Shown: positions 17,065-26,018 of the stretch, one piece after another
Position numbering within the stretch: position 1 is the first letter of the stretch
Layout: every line of letters starts with the position of its first letter
NCBI RefSeq assembly: GCF_000014145.1
Contig: NC_008255.1
Location: 2,310,001 to 2,374,000, forward strand
Source of the DNA: Cytophaga hutchinsonii ATCC 33406
GTDB lineage: Bacteria; Bacteroidota; Bacteroidia; Cytophagales; Cytophagaceae
Direction: 5' to 3'
DNA length: 64,000 nucleotides
Notes under the pieces: model-generated
What the model was told of the DNA's origin: nothing
The model's input: only the letters and a program-made list of their open reading frames with translations
Database searches by the model: none
Made by a program: the position numbers and the translations under genes

Positions 17065-19473
17065 TCACTTATACCACTTCGGAAACTTCGCCGGATTTAC
17101 TTCGTGCATCATTTCATATACTACATCAATGACATCATCTGAGCTTGGCTTAGAATAATAATCTCCATCGGTAGAGTATGCTGGCCTGTTATCCTGTGCG
17201 GCAAGCGTGCGTGGCTCTGAGTCCAGATACTGCCATGCCTTCTGCCCTTCCAGTACCTGCTGCATCATATAAGCCGTTGCACCTGCGGAATAGTCTTCAT
17301 CGGCAAACAACACACGGTTTGTTTTCTTAATCGATTCAACAATCTGCTGTGTTCTGTCAAACGGCAGCAGCGTTTGTATGTCAATGATCTCACACGAGAT
17401 CCCTAACTGCTGTAATTCGTTTGCGCCTTCCTGTACAATACGGCACATAGAACCGTATGTAACAATGGTAATATCCGTACCCGGTCTCAATACATCTACA
17501 ATACCCAACTGCACGGTAAATTCTCCCAGGTTCTCCGGAAGCTTTTCTTTCAAGCGATACGCATTTAATGATTCAATCATGATCGCCGGTTCGTCGCCTT
17601 TGATCAGTGTGTTGTACATACCTGCTGCCTGCGTCATGTTCCGCGGTACACATAAGAACATGCCACGGATAGAACCTAAGATCATCTGCATCGGTGAACC
17701 CGAGTGGAACATGCCTTCCAGCCGGTGGCCACGTGTACGGATAATCAGCGGTGCTTTCTGTCCGCCGGCTGAACGGTAATGCAGCGATGCCACATCATCC
17801 GATAATATTTCAATAGCGAATAATAAATAGTCTAGATACTGGATCTCGGCAATCGGACGCAGGCCACGCATAGCGGTGCCGATGGCTTGTCCAACGATGG
17901 TTGCTTCACGGATACCGGTATCGGTAATACGGATCTCTCCGAATTTATCCTGTAACCCGGAGAAGCCCTGGTTTACATCACCGATCTGCCCTACGTCTTC
18001 CCCGAAGGCAAGCAGACGTGCATCACGCTTGAACAGTGCTTCGAAGTTGTGCTGCAATAATTCTCTTCCATCGATTAAGGGTGCATCGGCTGAGATAACC
18101 GGCGCCACTTCAGGCACCAGTAAGGCAGATTCAACAGACTGGCTGTATAAATGACTATTGAAACGTTGTCTGTTTTCTGTTTCAGTACGTGCCGCCCAAT
18201 CCTGCAAGTGTTCTTTGGCAGCAGTTGTTTCATTGCGCAGCAAACGCAACGCTTTCTTCACCGCTCTTACCGCATCCGAGCGGTATGGGTTCAAGGTTTT
18301 GTGTAAATCAACAGAAAGCTGTTCAAGTTCATCTTTAACAGAACTTGAAGCTGCTGCTTCTTTGATATATTGTACAGCCAGTTCGTGATCGTCCTTCAGG
18401 TATTTTACAAAATTATCCCAGGCACGCTGACGCGCAAGTTTTACTTTTTCTACCGATTCTGCTTCGATCTTCAACAGATCATCTTCTGTACACACACCAT
18501 TCTCCAGAATCCATTCTCTGAACTTCTTGTTGCAATCGTATTCTTCTTCCCAGTCCAGGCGTTCTTTGGTTTTATAACGCTCGTGTGAACCCGATGTAGA
18601 ATGTCCCATGGGCTGTGTCATTTCACATACGTGCATAAGCACCGGTACATGTTCTTCTCTGCACAAACGGGTAGCTTCTTTATATGCATAGCAAAGCGCT
18701 TCATAATCCCAGCCCTTCACTTTCATGATCTCAATACCACGTTCGTTGTGGTCTCTTCTGAAACCTTCAAACATAGAAGAGATGTCTTCTTTGGTTGTCT
18801 GATAACGCTGCGGTACAGAGATCGCATAGGCATCATCCCAGATTGAGATCAGCATGGGTATCTGCAATACACCTGCGGCATTGATCGCTTCAAAAAATAC
18901 CCCTTCTGCCATGGCGCCGTTTCCGATCGTACCAAATGCAACTTCATTCCCATTATGGCTGAAGTTGGTCATTGACTGCAATTCAGGATTGTTGCGAAAC
19001 AGCTTGGAAGCCCAGGCTAAACCTACCAGACGGGGCATTTGCGCTCCTGTTGGAGAAATATCGGGTGTCGATACTTTTATTTTTGTGAGGTCTTTAAAAC
19101 GACCCTGTTCATCTAAATTTCGTGTTGAATAATGACCGATCATCATACGTCCGCCGGAATGCGGATCGTGATTGACATCTGCATGACCGTATAACTGAGC
19201 AAAATACTGTTCAATACTCAGCTCACCCGTAGCCATGACAAACGTCTGATCCCGGTAATAACCTGAACGGAAATCGCCTTCTTTGAAGAACTTTGCCATG
19301 CAGATCTGCGCCAGTTCTTTCCCTGTTCCAAAAATACCAAACTTGGCTTTACCCATAAAAACCTCCTTACGGGCAAGAATGCTCGTTTGTCTGCTTTCAC
19401 AGGCCAGTCTGTAATCTTGCAGAATCTCTTCCTTGGTCAAAGAAAACTCTCCGGTCATTTCACTTGTATTCAA
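17065..19473 (-). CDS. 2-oxoacid dehydrogenase E1, alpha and beta fused
   Basis: An 802-residue fused E1 component, the thiamine-diphosphate decarboxylase of a branched-chain or pyruvate dehydrogenase complex. Residues 1-430 are E1-alpha, 455-802 E1-beta (LAFGEDVGQIGDVNQGF, then the C-terminal transketolase-like domain with TYGSM and FADEDYSAG). In the alpha half the ThDP/Mg2+ motif, normally GDG-x26-NN, reads GNG at 184-186 and DD at 213-214 with exactly 26 residues between, so the Mg2+-ligating acid and amide positions seem exchanged. The linker (430-450) is charged. It stands alone with a well-formed Bacteroidota promoter at 19505-19535; no E2 or E3 gene is nearby. Which 2-oxoacid it uses is open. 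Confidence 0.9.
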   Translation of the reverse strand: MNTSEMTGEFSLTKEEILQDYRLACESRQTSILARKEVFMGKAKFGIFGTGKELAQICMAKFFKEGDFRSGYYRDQTFVMATGELSIEQYFAQLYGHADVNHDPHSGGRMMIGHYSTRNLDEQGRFKDLTKIKVSTPDISPTGAQMPRLVGLAWASKLFRNNPELQSMTNFSHNGNEVAFGTIGNGAMAEGVFFEAINAAGVLQIPMLISIWDDAYAISVPQRYQTTKEDISSMFEGFRRDHNERGIEIMKVKGWDYEALCYAYKEATRLCREEHVPVLMHVCEMTQPMGHSTSGSHERYKTKERLDWEEEYDCNKKFREWILENGVCTEDDLLKIEAESVEKVKLARQRAWDNFVKYLKDDHELAVQYIKEAAASSSVKDELEQLSVDLHKTLNPYRSDAVRAVKKALRLLRNETTAAKEHLQDWAARTETENRQRFNSHLYSQSVESALLVPEVAPVISADAPLIDGRELLQHNFEALFKRDARLLAFGEDVGQIGDVNQGFSGLQDKFGEIRITDTGIREATIVGQAIGTAMRGLRPIAEIQYLDYLLFAIEILSDDVASLHYRSAGGQKAPLIIRTRGHRLEGMFHSGSPMQMILGSIRGMFLCVPRNMTQAAGMYNTLIKGDEPAIMIESLNAYRLKEKLPENLGEFTVQLGIVDVLRPGTDITIVTYGSMCRIVQEGANELQQLGISCEIIDIQTLLPFDRTQQIVESIKKTNRVLFADEDYSAGATAYMMQQVLEGQKAWQYLDSEPRTLAAQDNRPAYSTDGDYYSKPSSDDVIDVVYEMMHEVNPAKFPKWYK

Positions 19474-19504
19474 AATATTCTCTGTTAGGATTAGTCAAAC
19501 CTTG

Positions 19505-19535
19505 CAAAACTATGCAATTAAATGCGCTATTCAAA
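19505..19535 (-). promoter_or_regulatory. Bacteroidota-type promoter of the E1 gene
   Basis: On the minus strand TTTG (19532-19535), 19 bases, then TAGTTTTG (19505-19512) match the Bacteroidota -33 TTTG / -7 TAnnTTTG consensus with ideal spacing. The start would fall near 19499, about 25 bases before the ATG. Confidence 0.6.
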
Positions 19536-19582
19536 TGTTTACATACTTGTACGTAAATTCTATTTTTTTGGTATAATTTATG

Positions 19583-19590
19583 TAACTTTG
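19583..19590 (+). promoter_or_regulatory. possible -7 box of the DUF1573 gene
   Basis: TAACTTTG matches the Bacteroidota -7 element TAnnTTTG, 47 bases before the ATG. The nearest upstream TTTG is only 12 bases away, so the -33 part is unconvincing. Confidence 0.35.
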
Positions 19591-19637
19591 ATAACCGTAC
19601 CCCTGATTAGTATAATTCTAATAAAAAATAATAAGCT

Positions 19638-20450
19638 ATGTTTAAGAAAATAAGCGTTTTAATGGTTCTTGCTGCAAGCACATTAAGTGTTTCAATGGCT
19701 CAGGTTTCCAATGATTTCAACTTTCCGGTTGATAAATTTGATTTTGGTGTAATAACTGAAGGTGAAAAAGCCAGACACACATTTGAATTTTTCAACACAG
19801 GAAAAGATACCATCTTATTGAAATCTGAAAATGTACGTGCTTCCTGCGGTTGCACAACTCCTTCATTTTCAACGGAAGCAATTTTACCGGGTCAGAAAGG
19901 TGTCATCACAGCCGAATTTAATTCTCAAGGCAGACCAGGTACGTTCCAGAAAACAGTTACCGTATACTACAAAGAACAGGTAGCTAAAATGCTTAATATC
20001 AAAGGTATTGTAGAACCTGCTACACCGGAAGTTGCACATTCAGAAGCAGAATTGAAAAAAGCAGCTAAAATTTCTGTTGACAAACATCAGGTTAATCTTG
20101 GTAAAGTTGAAAGAGGTCAGCAAAGCAGCTATTCGCTGAAAGTAACAAATCCGGGTAAAGATACCTTGTTTGTTACTAAAGCACAGGCAGCTTGCAGCTG
20201 TATTACATACAAACTGATCAAAGAAAAATCTACCGAAGAAGTAAATTATATTTTACCGGGTAAATCTGCTACCATGAAACTTGTATACAGCCCCTCTGCA
20301 GACGGTTACAACAGAGATATCCTTACGTTGTATACCAACGATATTACAACACCACGTACAGCTATTGTAGTAGAAGCTGAAGTTGTTGAATCGTTACAGC
20401 AAAAAAGTATTCTTCAGGAAGGCAGCGGCGGCGCTCCATTCTCCAAATAA
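19638..20450 (+). CDS. secreted DUF1573 protein (two domains)
   Basis: A 270-residue exported protein with a signal peptide ending at SMAQ (residue 21). Two consecutive Ig-like DUF1573 domains follow (about 25-120 and 140-240), each with the pattern DFG or NLG-x-V, TFEFFNTG / SLKVTNPG and a cysteine pair: ASCGCTT near residue 70 and AACSCIT near residue 190. The family is abundant in Bacteroidota and resembles ASH/MSP-type periplasmic adhesion domains; no function is established. It is a single-gene unit with a strong terminator behind it. Confidence 0.9.
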   Translation: MFKKISVLMVLAASTLSVSMAQVSNDFNFPVDKFDFGVITEGEKARHTFEFFNTGKDTILLKSENVRASCGCTTPSFSTEAILPGQKGVITAEFNSQGRPGTFQKTVTVYYKEQVAKMLNIKGIVEPATPEVAHSEAELKKAAKISVDKHQVNLGKVERGQQSSYSLKVTNPGKDTLFVTKAQAACSCITYKLIKEKSTEEVNYILPGKSATMKLVYSPSADGYNRDILTLYTNDITTPRTAIVVEAEVVESLQQKSILQEGSGGAPFSK

Positions 20451-20471
20451 TTTTCATTCAAAAGCAATACT

Positions 20472-20501
20472 AAAGCCAGCGGGAAATCGCTGGCTTTTTT
20501 T
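20472..20501 (+). terminator. intrinsic terminator after DUF1573 gene
   Basis: A perfect 10-bp stem (AAAGCCAGCG / CGCTGGCTTT) with a six-base loop runs into seven T residues. In the rest of the 307-base gap to 20758 I see only AT-rich DNA with no convincing promoter boxes. Confidence 0.9.
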
Positions 20502-20757
20502 ATGCACTGTTTTTTAGTACTGCTATTTTTATTTTCTGGTAAAACAAAAAATGAACGGATACAGTATATAGTACTGAAAGGATACGTGTGGTATCCTTTC
20601 AAATAATACTTGTGTGTGGTACATTAAAATTAAAATCTGATCGGCTGCGGCAATGAAATTATTGTTTCTTTGATCAAAGGTTTGCAGGTATCATTCATGC
20701 TATATACCATAAAAAAACAGGAGCTCTTTAACCGGGTTCTTTTAAAATAAGAAAATT

Positions 20758-21873
20758 ATGATCATAGGCGTACCAAAGGAAATTAAGAACAGAGAGTTCA
20801 GGGTTTCTCTGACACCATCGGGTGTGGCAGAATTAGTTTCCCGAAAACATCAGGTGCTTGTACAAAAAGATGCCGGCCTTGGTTCAGGTTTCAGTAACGA
20901 ACAGTATACACATGCCGGGGCAACAGTCTTTGAGCACGCTGCCGATGTGTATGCAAAAGCTGATCTCATCATAAAAGTCAAAGAGCCGCTCGCTTCTGAA
21001 TATGCGCTTATAAAAGAAGGACAGATCGTATTTACGTATTTCCACTTTGCATCTTCAGAAGAACTTACCCATGCAATGATCGAGCGCAAAGCCATCTGCA
21101 TTGCCTATGAAACCATTCAGAAAGCAGATCAGTCTTTACCAATATTGACACCCATGTCAGAAGTAGCCGGGCGGATGTCGATTCAGATAGCGGCACATTA
21201 TCTTGAAAAAGGCAATGGGGGAAGCGGAAAATTAATGGGCGGTGTACCCGGTGTAAAACCCGCGCGCGTGCTCATTTTAGGTGGCGGTGTAGTTGGCACA
21301 CAGGCTGCAAAGATGGCCGCTGGCTTAGGCGCCGAAGTGATTTTAATGGATATCAATTTAACACGTCTCCGTTACCTGACAGACGTACTGCCAGCAAACG
21401 TTACCTGTCTCTACCCGACCAAAACATTAATCGAAGAATACTTACCGCACACGGATGTACTGGTTGGTGCCGTTTTAATTCCCGGAGGCAAAGCTCCTGT
21501 TCTGGCCTCCAGAGAAATGGTTGAGACCATGCCTGGAGGTTCAGTGGTGATAGATGTTGCTGTTGACCAGGGCGGCTGTATTGAAACCTGCAAGCCAACC
21601 TCACACGAACATCCCATCTTTCTGGTGAACGATATCATTCATTATTGTGTACCCAATATTCCCGGAGCTGTACCGGTTACCTCAACCAATGCGCTTACCA
21701 ATGCCAGTCTGCCCTACCTGCTTCAGCTCGCTGATAAAGGCTGGAAAGATGCGTGCAGACAATCTGCTGAAATAGAGAAAGGACTGTCAATCGCAGCAGG
21801 TAAAGTAACGGATGCTATGCTGGCTAAAACATTTCAGCTATCTTTGCATAACATAAAAGATCTGCTGAATTAA
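20758..21873 (+). CDS. ald: alanine dehydrogenase
   Basis: A 371-residue NAD-dependent L-alanine dehydrogenase (alanine to pyruvate and ammonia). The N-terminal substrate domain has the family's R15, K75 and H96 at the canonical positions (GVPKEIKNREFRVSLTP, IKVKEP, YFHFA). The nucleotide-binding domain starts at VLILGGGVVGTQAAKMAAGLGA near residue 170, and the catalytic aspartate lies in VIDVAVDQGG near residue 262. Its TAA overlaps the ATG of the next gene by one base, so the two are co-translated. Confidence 0.95.
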   Translation: MIIGVPKEIKNREFRVSLTPSGVAELVSRKHQVLVQKDAGLGSGFSNEQYTHAGATVFEHAADVYAKADLIIKVKEPLASEYALIKEGQIVFTYFHFASSEELTHAMIERKAICIAYETIQKADQSLPILTPMSEVAGRMSIQIAAHYLEKGNGGSGKLMGGVPGVKPARVLILGGGVVGTQAAKMAAGLGAEVILMDINLTRLRYLTDVLPANVTCLYPTKTLIEEYLPHTDVLVGAVLIPGGKAPVLASREMVETMPGGSVVIDVAVDQGGCIETCKPTSHEHPIFLVNDIIHYCVPNIPGAVPVTSTNALTNASLPYLLQLADKGWKDACRQSAEIEKGLSIAAGKVTDAMLAKTFQLSLHNIKDLLN

Positions 21874-23759
21874 TGGTTGTAGCGCTATATCGTTTTCTTT
21901 TTACCCGCTTTCTTTTCTTGATGTTTCTCTTCAGTCTTTGCAGACTGTTGTTTTTTCTGTTTTATGCAGATCAATATGAAGCGTGTACAACAGGCGAAAT
22001 ACTGCATGCCTTTGTATTGGGGTTACGTTTTGATATTTCCATCCTGCTTGCATTTAATGTTGTATTGGTGCTGCCTCTGGCATTGGGCCGTTTCTTTGAC
22101 ATTCCAAAAATTTTATTCTTCCTCGGAAAAATTCTTTTTGTTCTTGTTAACGGCATACTGATCTGTATCAACCTGATAGATCTGGAATATTTTTCATTTA
22201 CAGGAAAACGTACCGGTATTGAGATACTGGGAATAAAAGATGACATCGAAAACCAATTCAGCCAACTGCTTACCAATTACTGGCACATAAGCTTACTGGG
22301 CTTTATGCTTTTCTTGTGGCTGCTGCTGCGTACACTCAGATTAGCATACAAGCCGGTACTGTCGGCACGGCCCAAAATATATTTTACGATTGGTTATGCG
22401 TTATTTATCTGCATCGCTGTGTTGGGCATACGTGGCGGACTACAGTTAAAGCCCTTACGTCCGAACATTGCCTTTTCAATCGAACCAAGCAAACTTGGAA
22501 ATGTTGTATTGAATACGCCCTTCAACATATTTATGACCATAGGCATTGCACCTATTGAACCTGTAAAGTACTTTAATGACCCAACGGAAGTCTCTTCGAT
22601 TTTATCTGAATGGAACGCGCAGCAAAAAAACACACTGCCCAATCATACAACGCCGCAGAATGTTGTGATTATTATTTTGGAAAGTTTTTCTTCCGAGTAT
22701 ATGGGAATCAACAATCCTTATGCCGGTTACACGCCTTTTTTAGATTCACTCGCTAAAACCAATTTATATTTCCCGCATAATTTTGCAAATGGAAAAGTCA
22801 GCATGGTGGCTGCACCTTCTATCCTTGCTTCTATTCCGGGCTTAATGGAAGAGCCTTATATTACTTCGTTGTATCAGACGAATACGCTTATTGGTTTAGG
22901 TGCTCCGCTGCAGGATAAGGGATACCACACTTCTTTCTTTCACGCGGCACAAAACGGTTCCATGGGCTTTGATGCCTTTACAAAAAATGCAGACTTCGCG
23001 CATTATTATGGTTTAAACGAATACAAAGGAAACAAAGAAGATTATGACGGTAACTGGGGCATTTATGACGAACCATACCTTCAGTACTTTAAGAACATGT
23101 TAAATACCTTCCCCGAACCTTTTATTTCAACGGTATTTACAATCAGTTCCCACCAGCCGTATTCCCTGCCTGAAGCATTTAAAAATACCTTTCCCAAAGG
23201 TTCACTGGAAATATATCCATCAATCGGCTATACAGATTATGCGCTACGTACGTTCTTTGAACAGGCTAAAAAAGAAAAGTGGTATGCAAATACCTTGTTT
23301 GTGATCACCGCGGACCACACACAGATGCATGATAAAAAATCCTATATGAATACACGCGGCGATTATGCTATTCCATTAATATTTTTTCATCCGAATGAAA
23401 AACTTCATGCAGATACTTCACTGGTAGCCAGTCAGATTGATATCATGCCAAGCATCCTCGATTATTTACATGTCCCGAATCCGAACGCGGCATTGCTGGG
23501 CCAATCTGTATTTGGAAAACAGATCGGCCATGATTACGCCGTGAATTTTTCAAATAACACGTACCGGGTATTTCTAAAAGAAAATTATATTGAAGGAAGT
23601 GCGGATAAATCTTTTGTGATCAAAGATTACAACGACAGATCGCTGCGTGCTGCAAATGAAAAGGAGAAAAAATTTATTGAAGCGATCATTCAATATTATA
23701 CAAACGGCATGATCAACAATACCTATTATAACTGGCCGGTTACAAAAGCACCTATTTAA
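21873..23759 (+). CDS. LTA-synthase-like membrane sulfatase-fold transferase
   Basis: A 628-residue inner-membrane protein: five membrane helices in the first 190 residues, then an extracytoplasmic alkaline-phosphatase-superfamily domain (about 255-600). Metal-site elements are visible: VIIILESFSSEYMG near residue 265, YTPFLDSLAK near 288, the nucleophile region NGKVSMVAAPSIL near 310 and VITADHTQMH near 475. At the spot where LtaS proteins have G-K-T-S, this one has G-K-V-S, so the serine rather than a threonine may be the nucleophile. Relatives transfer phosphoglycerol or phosphoethanolamine to envelope glycans. It overlaps ald by one base and converges with the next gene, overlapping it by eight bases. 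Confidence 0.85.
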   Translation: MVVALYRFLFTRFLFLMFLFSLCRLLFFLFYADQYEACTTGEILHAFVLGLRFDISILLAFNVVLVLPLALGRFFDIPKILFFLGKILFVLVNGILICINLIDLEYFSFTGKRTGIEILGIKDDIENQFSQLLTNYWHISLLGFMLFLWLLLRTLRLAYKPVLSARPKIYFTIGYALFICIAVLGIRGGLQLKPLRPNIAFSIEPSKLGNVVLNTPFNIFMTIGIAPIEPVKYFNDPTEVSSILSEWNAQQKNTLPNHTTPQNVVIIILESFSSEYMGINNPYAGYTPFLDSLAKTNLYFPHNFANGKVSMVAAPSILASIPGLMEEPYITSLYQTNTLIGLGAPLQDKGYHTSFFHAAQNGSMGFDAFTKNADFAHYYGLNEYKGNKEDYDGNWGIYDEPYLQYFKNMLNTFPEPFISTVFTISSHQPYSLPEAFKNTFPKGSLEIYPSIGYTDYALRTFFEQAKKEKWYANTLFVITADHTQMHDKKSYMNTRGDYAIPLIFFHPNEKLHADTSLVASQIDIMPSILDYLHVPNPNAALLGQSVFGKQIGHDYAVNFSNNTYRVFLKENYIEGSADKSFVIKDYNDRSLRAANEKEKKFIEAIIQYYTNGMINNTYYNWPVTKAPI

Positions 23760-24213
23760 ATATCGGGTACGCCGGTAATTCTTTTCTTTTCACAAATTCA
23801 ATCTCATCTCCTTCCATAACACGCTGAAAAGCATAATGCTGCAAGCCGTTGGTAATAACCAGCCATTCTGCTTCAATGGTTTTATTGTATGCTGCAATCT
23901 GCTTCAGCGTATACTCACTCAGCGCAATTGAAAACGATTTACATTCGACCAGCATAAATACGGTGCTGTGGCGGCTGTATACTTTTATGTCACTGCGCTT
24001 CTGCAAGGTATTGTATTGTAAACCTGTTTCTACTTTAAAAAGTGTTTTCGGGTATTTGCAGGTGTGAATCAGGTAATGAATAAAATGCTGCCGTACCCAT
24101 TCTTCCGGCGTAAGTACGATATTTTTTTTACGGATAATATCATATACACATATCTCCCCTTTTTCCCGGGTAAGCTTTAAATCAGCTGCTGGTAAATTTA
24201 AATCCGGATACAT
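23752..24213 (-). CDS. small HsdR-N-like nuclease-fold protein
   Basis: A 153-residue protein like the N-terminal domain of type I restriction enzyme R subunits, a stand-alone form common in Bacteroidota. The endonuclease-fold residues can be seen: a glutamate in VETGLQYN, the aspartate in KRSDIKVYS and the ExK pair in VECKSF. There is no helicase domain, methylase or specificity gene nearby, so a restriction system is not indicated and the biological role is unknown. Its end overlaps the convergent LTA-synthase-like gene by eight bases. Confidence 0.8.
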   Translation of the reverse strand: MYPDLNLPAADLKLTREKGEICVYDIIRKKNIVLTPEEWVRQHFIHYLIHTCKYPKTLFKVETGLQYNTLQKRSDIKVYSRHSTVFMLVECKSFSIALSEYTLKQIAAYNKTIEAEWLVITNGLQHYAFQRVMEGDEIEFVKRKELPAYPIFK

Positions 24214-24283
24214 GATATACTATTGTGGTGTAATTTACGTACATAAAAATAGAAAATTCAGTTATTACTTTTAATATTGTTGT

Positions 24284-25054
24284 ATGAAAACGAAAGAGGA
24301 AATTGTAAAGAACTGGCTGCCACGTTATACAGGAACAGAAATAAAAGAATTTGGAGAATATATCTTAATCGTAAATTTTCATAATTACTTAGAAATGTTC
24401 GCCAAGCAGTTTGGCGCAGAAATAAAAGGGATTGGCAAACCGATGCAGACCTGTACAGCCAACAACATTACCATAGTGAATTTTGGTATGGGAAGTGCGA
24501 TGGCTGCCACGTGTATGGATATCCTTTCTGCCATTGAACCGAAGGCAGTTTTATTTTTAGGGAAGTGCGGCGGTTTAAAGAAAACAAAAGTGGGCGATTT
24601 AATTCTGCCCATTGCAGCGATACGTGGCGAAGGTACCAGCGATGATTACCTGCCAAAGGAAATACCGGCATTGCCATCTTTCCGCTTGCAGCAGGCGGTA
24701 TCTTCCATCATTCGCAGACACGAACGCGACTACTGGACAGGAACGGTTTATACAACCAACCGCAGAGTATGGGAACATGATGATGCCTTCAAAACGTACC
24801 TGAAAAAAATACGCACGATGGCAATTGATATGGAAACAGCAACGATTTTTGTTGTTGGTTTTGCCAATAGTATTCCGCATGGGGCATTGTTACTGGTTTC
24901 AGACAACCCGATGGTACCGGATGGTGTTAAAACAGCAGAAAGCGATTCAGCCGTAACAAAACATTTTGTTGAAGAACATCTGCAGATCGGTATTGAATCG
25001 TTGCAGGAATTAGCTTCCAGCGGTGATTCGGTAAAGCACTTGATATTCGAGTAG
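24284..25054 (+). CDS. amn: AMP nucleosidase (short Bacteroidota form)
   Basis: A 256-residue nucleoside phosphorylase-fold hydrolase that should cleave AMP to adenine and ribose 5-phosphate. It shows the PNP/UDP family features: IVNFGMGSAMAAT near residue 67, FLGKCGGL near 93, and the active-site segment AIDMETATIF near residue 185, followed by VSDNPM with the catalytic aspartate. It is the short form without the N-terminal AMN domain of the E. coli enzyme. Adenine produced would feed Apt (30982). Alternative: another purine nucleosidase of this fold. Confidence 0.85.
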   Translation: MKTKEEIVKNWLPRYTGTEIKEFGEYILIVNFHNYLEMFAKQFGAEIKGIGKPMQTCTANNITIVNFGMGSAMAATCMDILSAIEPKAVLFLGKCGGLKKTKVGDLILPIAAIRGEGTSDDYLPKEIPALPSFRLQQAVSSIIRRHERDYWTGTVYTTNRRVWEHDDAFKTYLKKIRTMAIDMETATIFVVGFANSIPHGALLLVSDNPMVPDGVKTAESDSAVTKHFVEEHLQIGIESLQELASSGDSVKHLIFE

Positions 25055-25062
25055 TGCCCGTG

Positions 25063-25173
25063 CGGCAAGAATAAAAGGATTGCAGGAATACAGGATTTTA
25101 AACGACTCAAATAACATACAATGAAAGATTTCGAAAACAAATAATCCTGCAATCCTTTATTCGCCGCGGCGAA
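25063..25173. repeat. intergenic inverted repeat with AGGATTGCAGGA arms
   Basis: GCAAGAATAAAAGGATTGCAGGA (25063-25086, written here without its first base) recurs inverted at 25145-25166, with a 58-base spacer; a perfect palindrome TTCGCCGCGGCGAA sits at the right edge (25160-25173). A third, degenerate copy lies at 25226-25277 and includes the end of the next gene. This looks like a mobile or amplified intergenic element rather than a terminator. Confidence 0.6.
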
Positions 25174-25258
25174 GTGTTTGTTTTTTTGTATGGGATCGAT
25201 CAACCATCCTCTTATTATACACACGCCTGAAACGCATAATCCTGTAGTTCCTGAAATC

Positions 25259-25858
25259 CTACAATCTTTTCTCGCCGGCAAAGAATCGTTTGATCACCTT
25301 TGTATACCGTTTGTCGGTAGGATAACTTCTGTGGGAGGTCATGTTGTTAAAGATCAATGCTACAACAAGCATAATGAAACAACCTGTTAATACCGGACTT
25401 AACACATACCAATAGCCAAGATGTTTTATTTTTTCAGAACCGATTACAGCAATTAATGCCGTAGCGCCGCCTGGAGGATGCAGCGTTTTTGTGATCTGCA
25501 TGAGCACAATGGAAAATGAAACAGCAAAGGGAGCGGAAATCCAAAGCATATCCGGAAATAATTTATACGCCGTTACACCAACAACAGCTGAAATAACATG
25601 CCCCCCGATTAAATTACGCGGCTGCGATAACGGGCTTTGAATGGCTCCGAATACAAGTACACTGGTTGCACCAAAAGAACCAATCAAAAATACATTTTCA
25701 ATATCTGTAACAATTTTACTCTGCAAAAAACCAATCAATCCGATCCCGACAAATGCTCCAATAAATGACCAGAAATTTTCTTTGTAATCGACTAAGGTTT
25801 CTTTATAAAGAACATACCTTGAAAGGCGCATACCTCTATGTAGTTTTTTTCTGATCAT
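25259..25858 (-). CDS. HPP family integral membrane protein
   Basis: A 199-residue inner-membrane protein with four to five helices and the family-defining motif HPPGGATALIA near residue 128. HPP proteins are poorly understood; some plastid and cyanobacterial members are linked to nitrite transport, which I would not assume here. The last nine codons (FFAGEKRL and stop) lie within a copy of the AGGATT-type repeat, so the present C-terminus may have been set by repeat insertion. Confidence 0.85.
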   Translation of the reverse strand: MIRKKLHRGMRLSRYVLYKETLVDYKENFWSFIGAFVGIGLIGFLQSKIVTDIENVFLIGSFGATSVLVFGAIQSPLSQPRNLIGGHVISAVVGVTAYKLFPDMLWISAPFAVSFSIVLMQITKTLHPPGGATALIAVIGSEKIKHLGYWYVLSPVLTGCFIMLVVALIFNNMTSHRSYPTDKRYTKVIKRFFAGEKRL

Positions 25859-26018
25859 TCTTTTATTCGGTTAGCATACAACAGGCATTCTACGTCTCTG
25901 TCCTGTCACTAAACAGAAGCCCGTTCAGACATATAGGTACGACAATAAATGATTGTATGAATCCGTATTATTACTTAAAAATCCCCCTCAATAATGCGTT
26001 GTATATGAGTTATCTTTT

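Noticed and set aside
23752-24213. Type I restriction system
   Set aside because: Only a small HsdR-N-like domain is present; helicase, HsdM and HsdS are missing.
24748-25281. 177-codon minus-strand frame over the AMP nucleosidase end
   Set aside because: It overlaps a well-supported gene and the repeat region; no start signal or recognisable domain.
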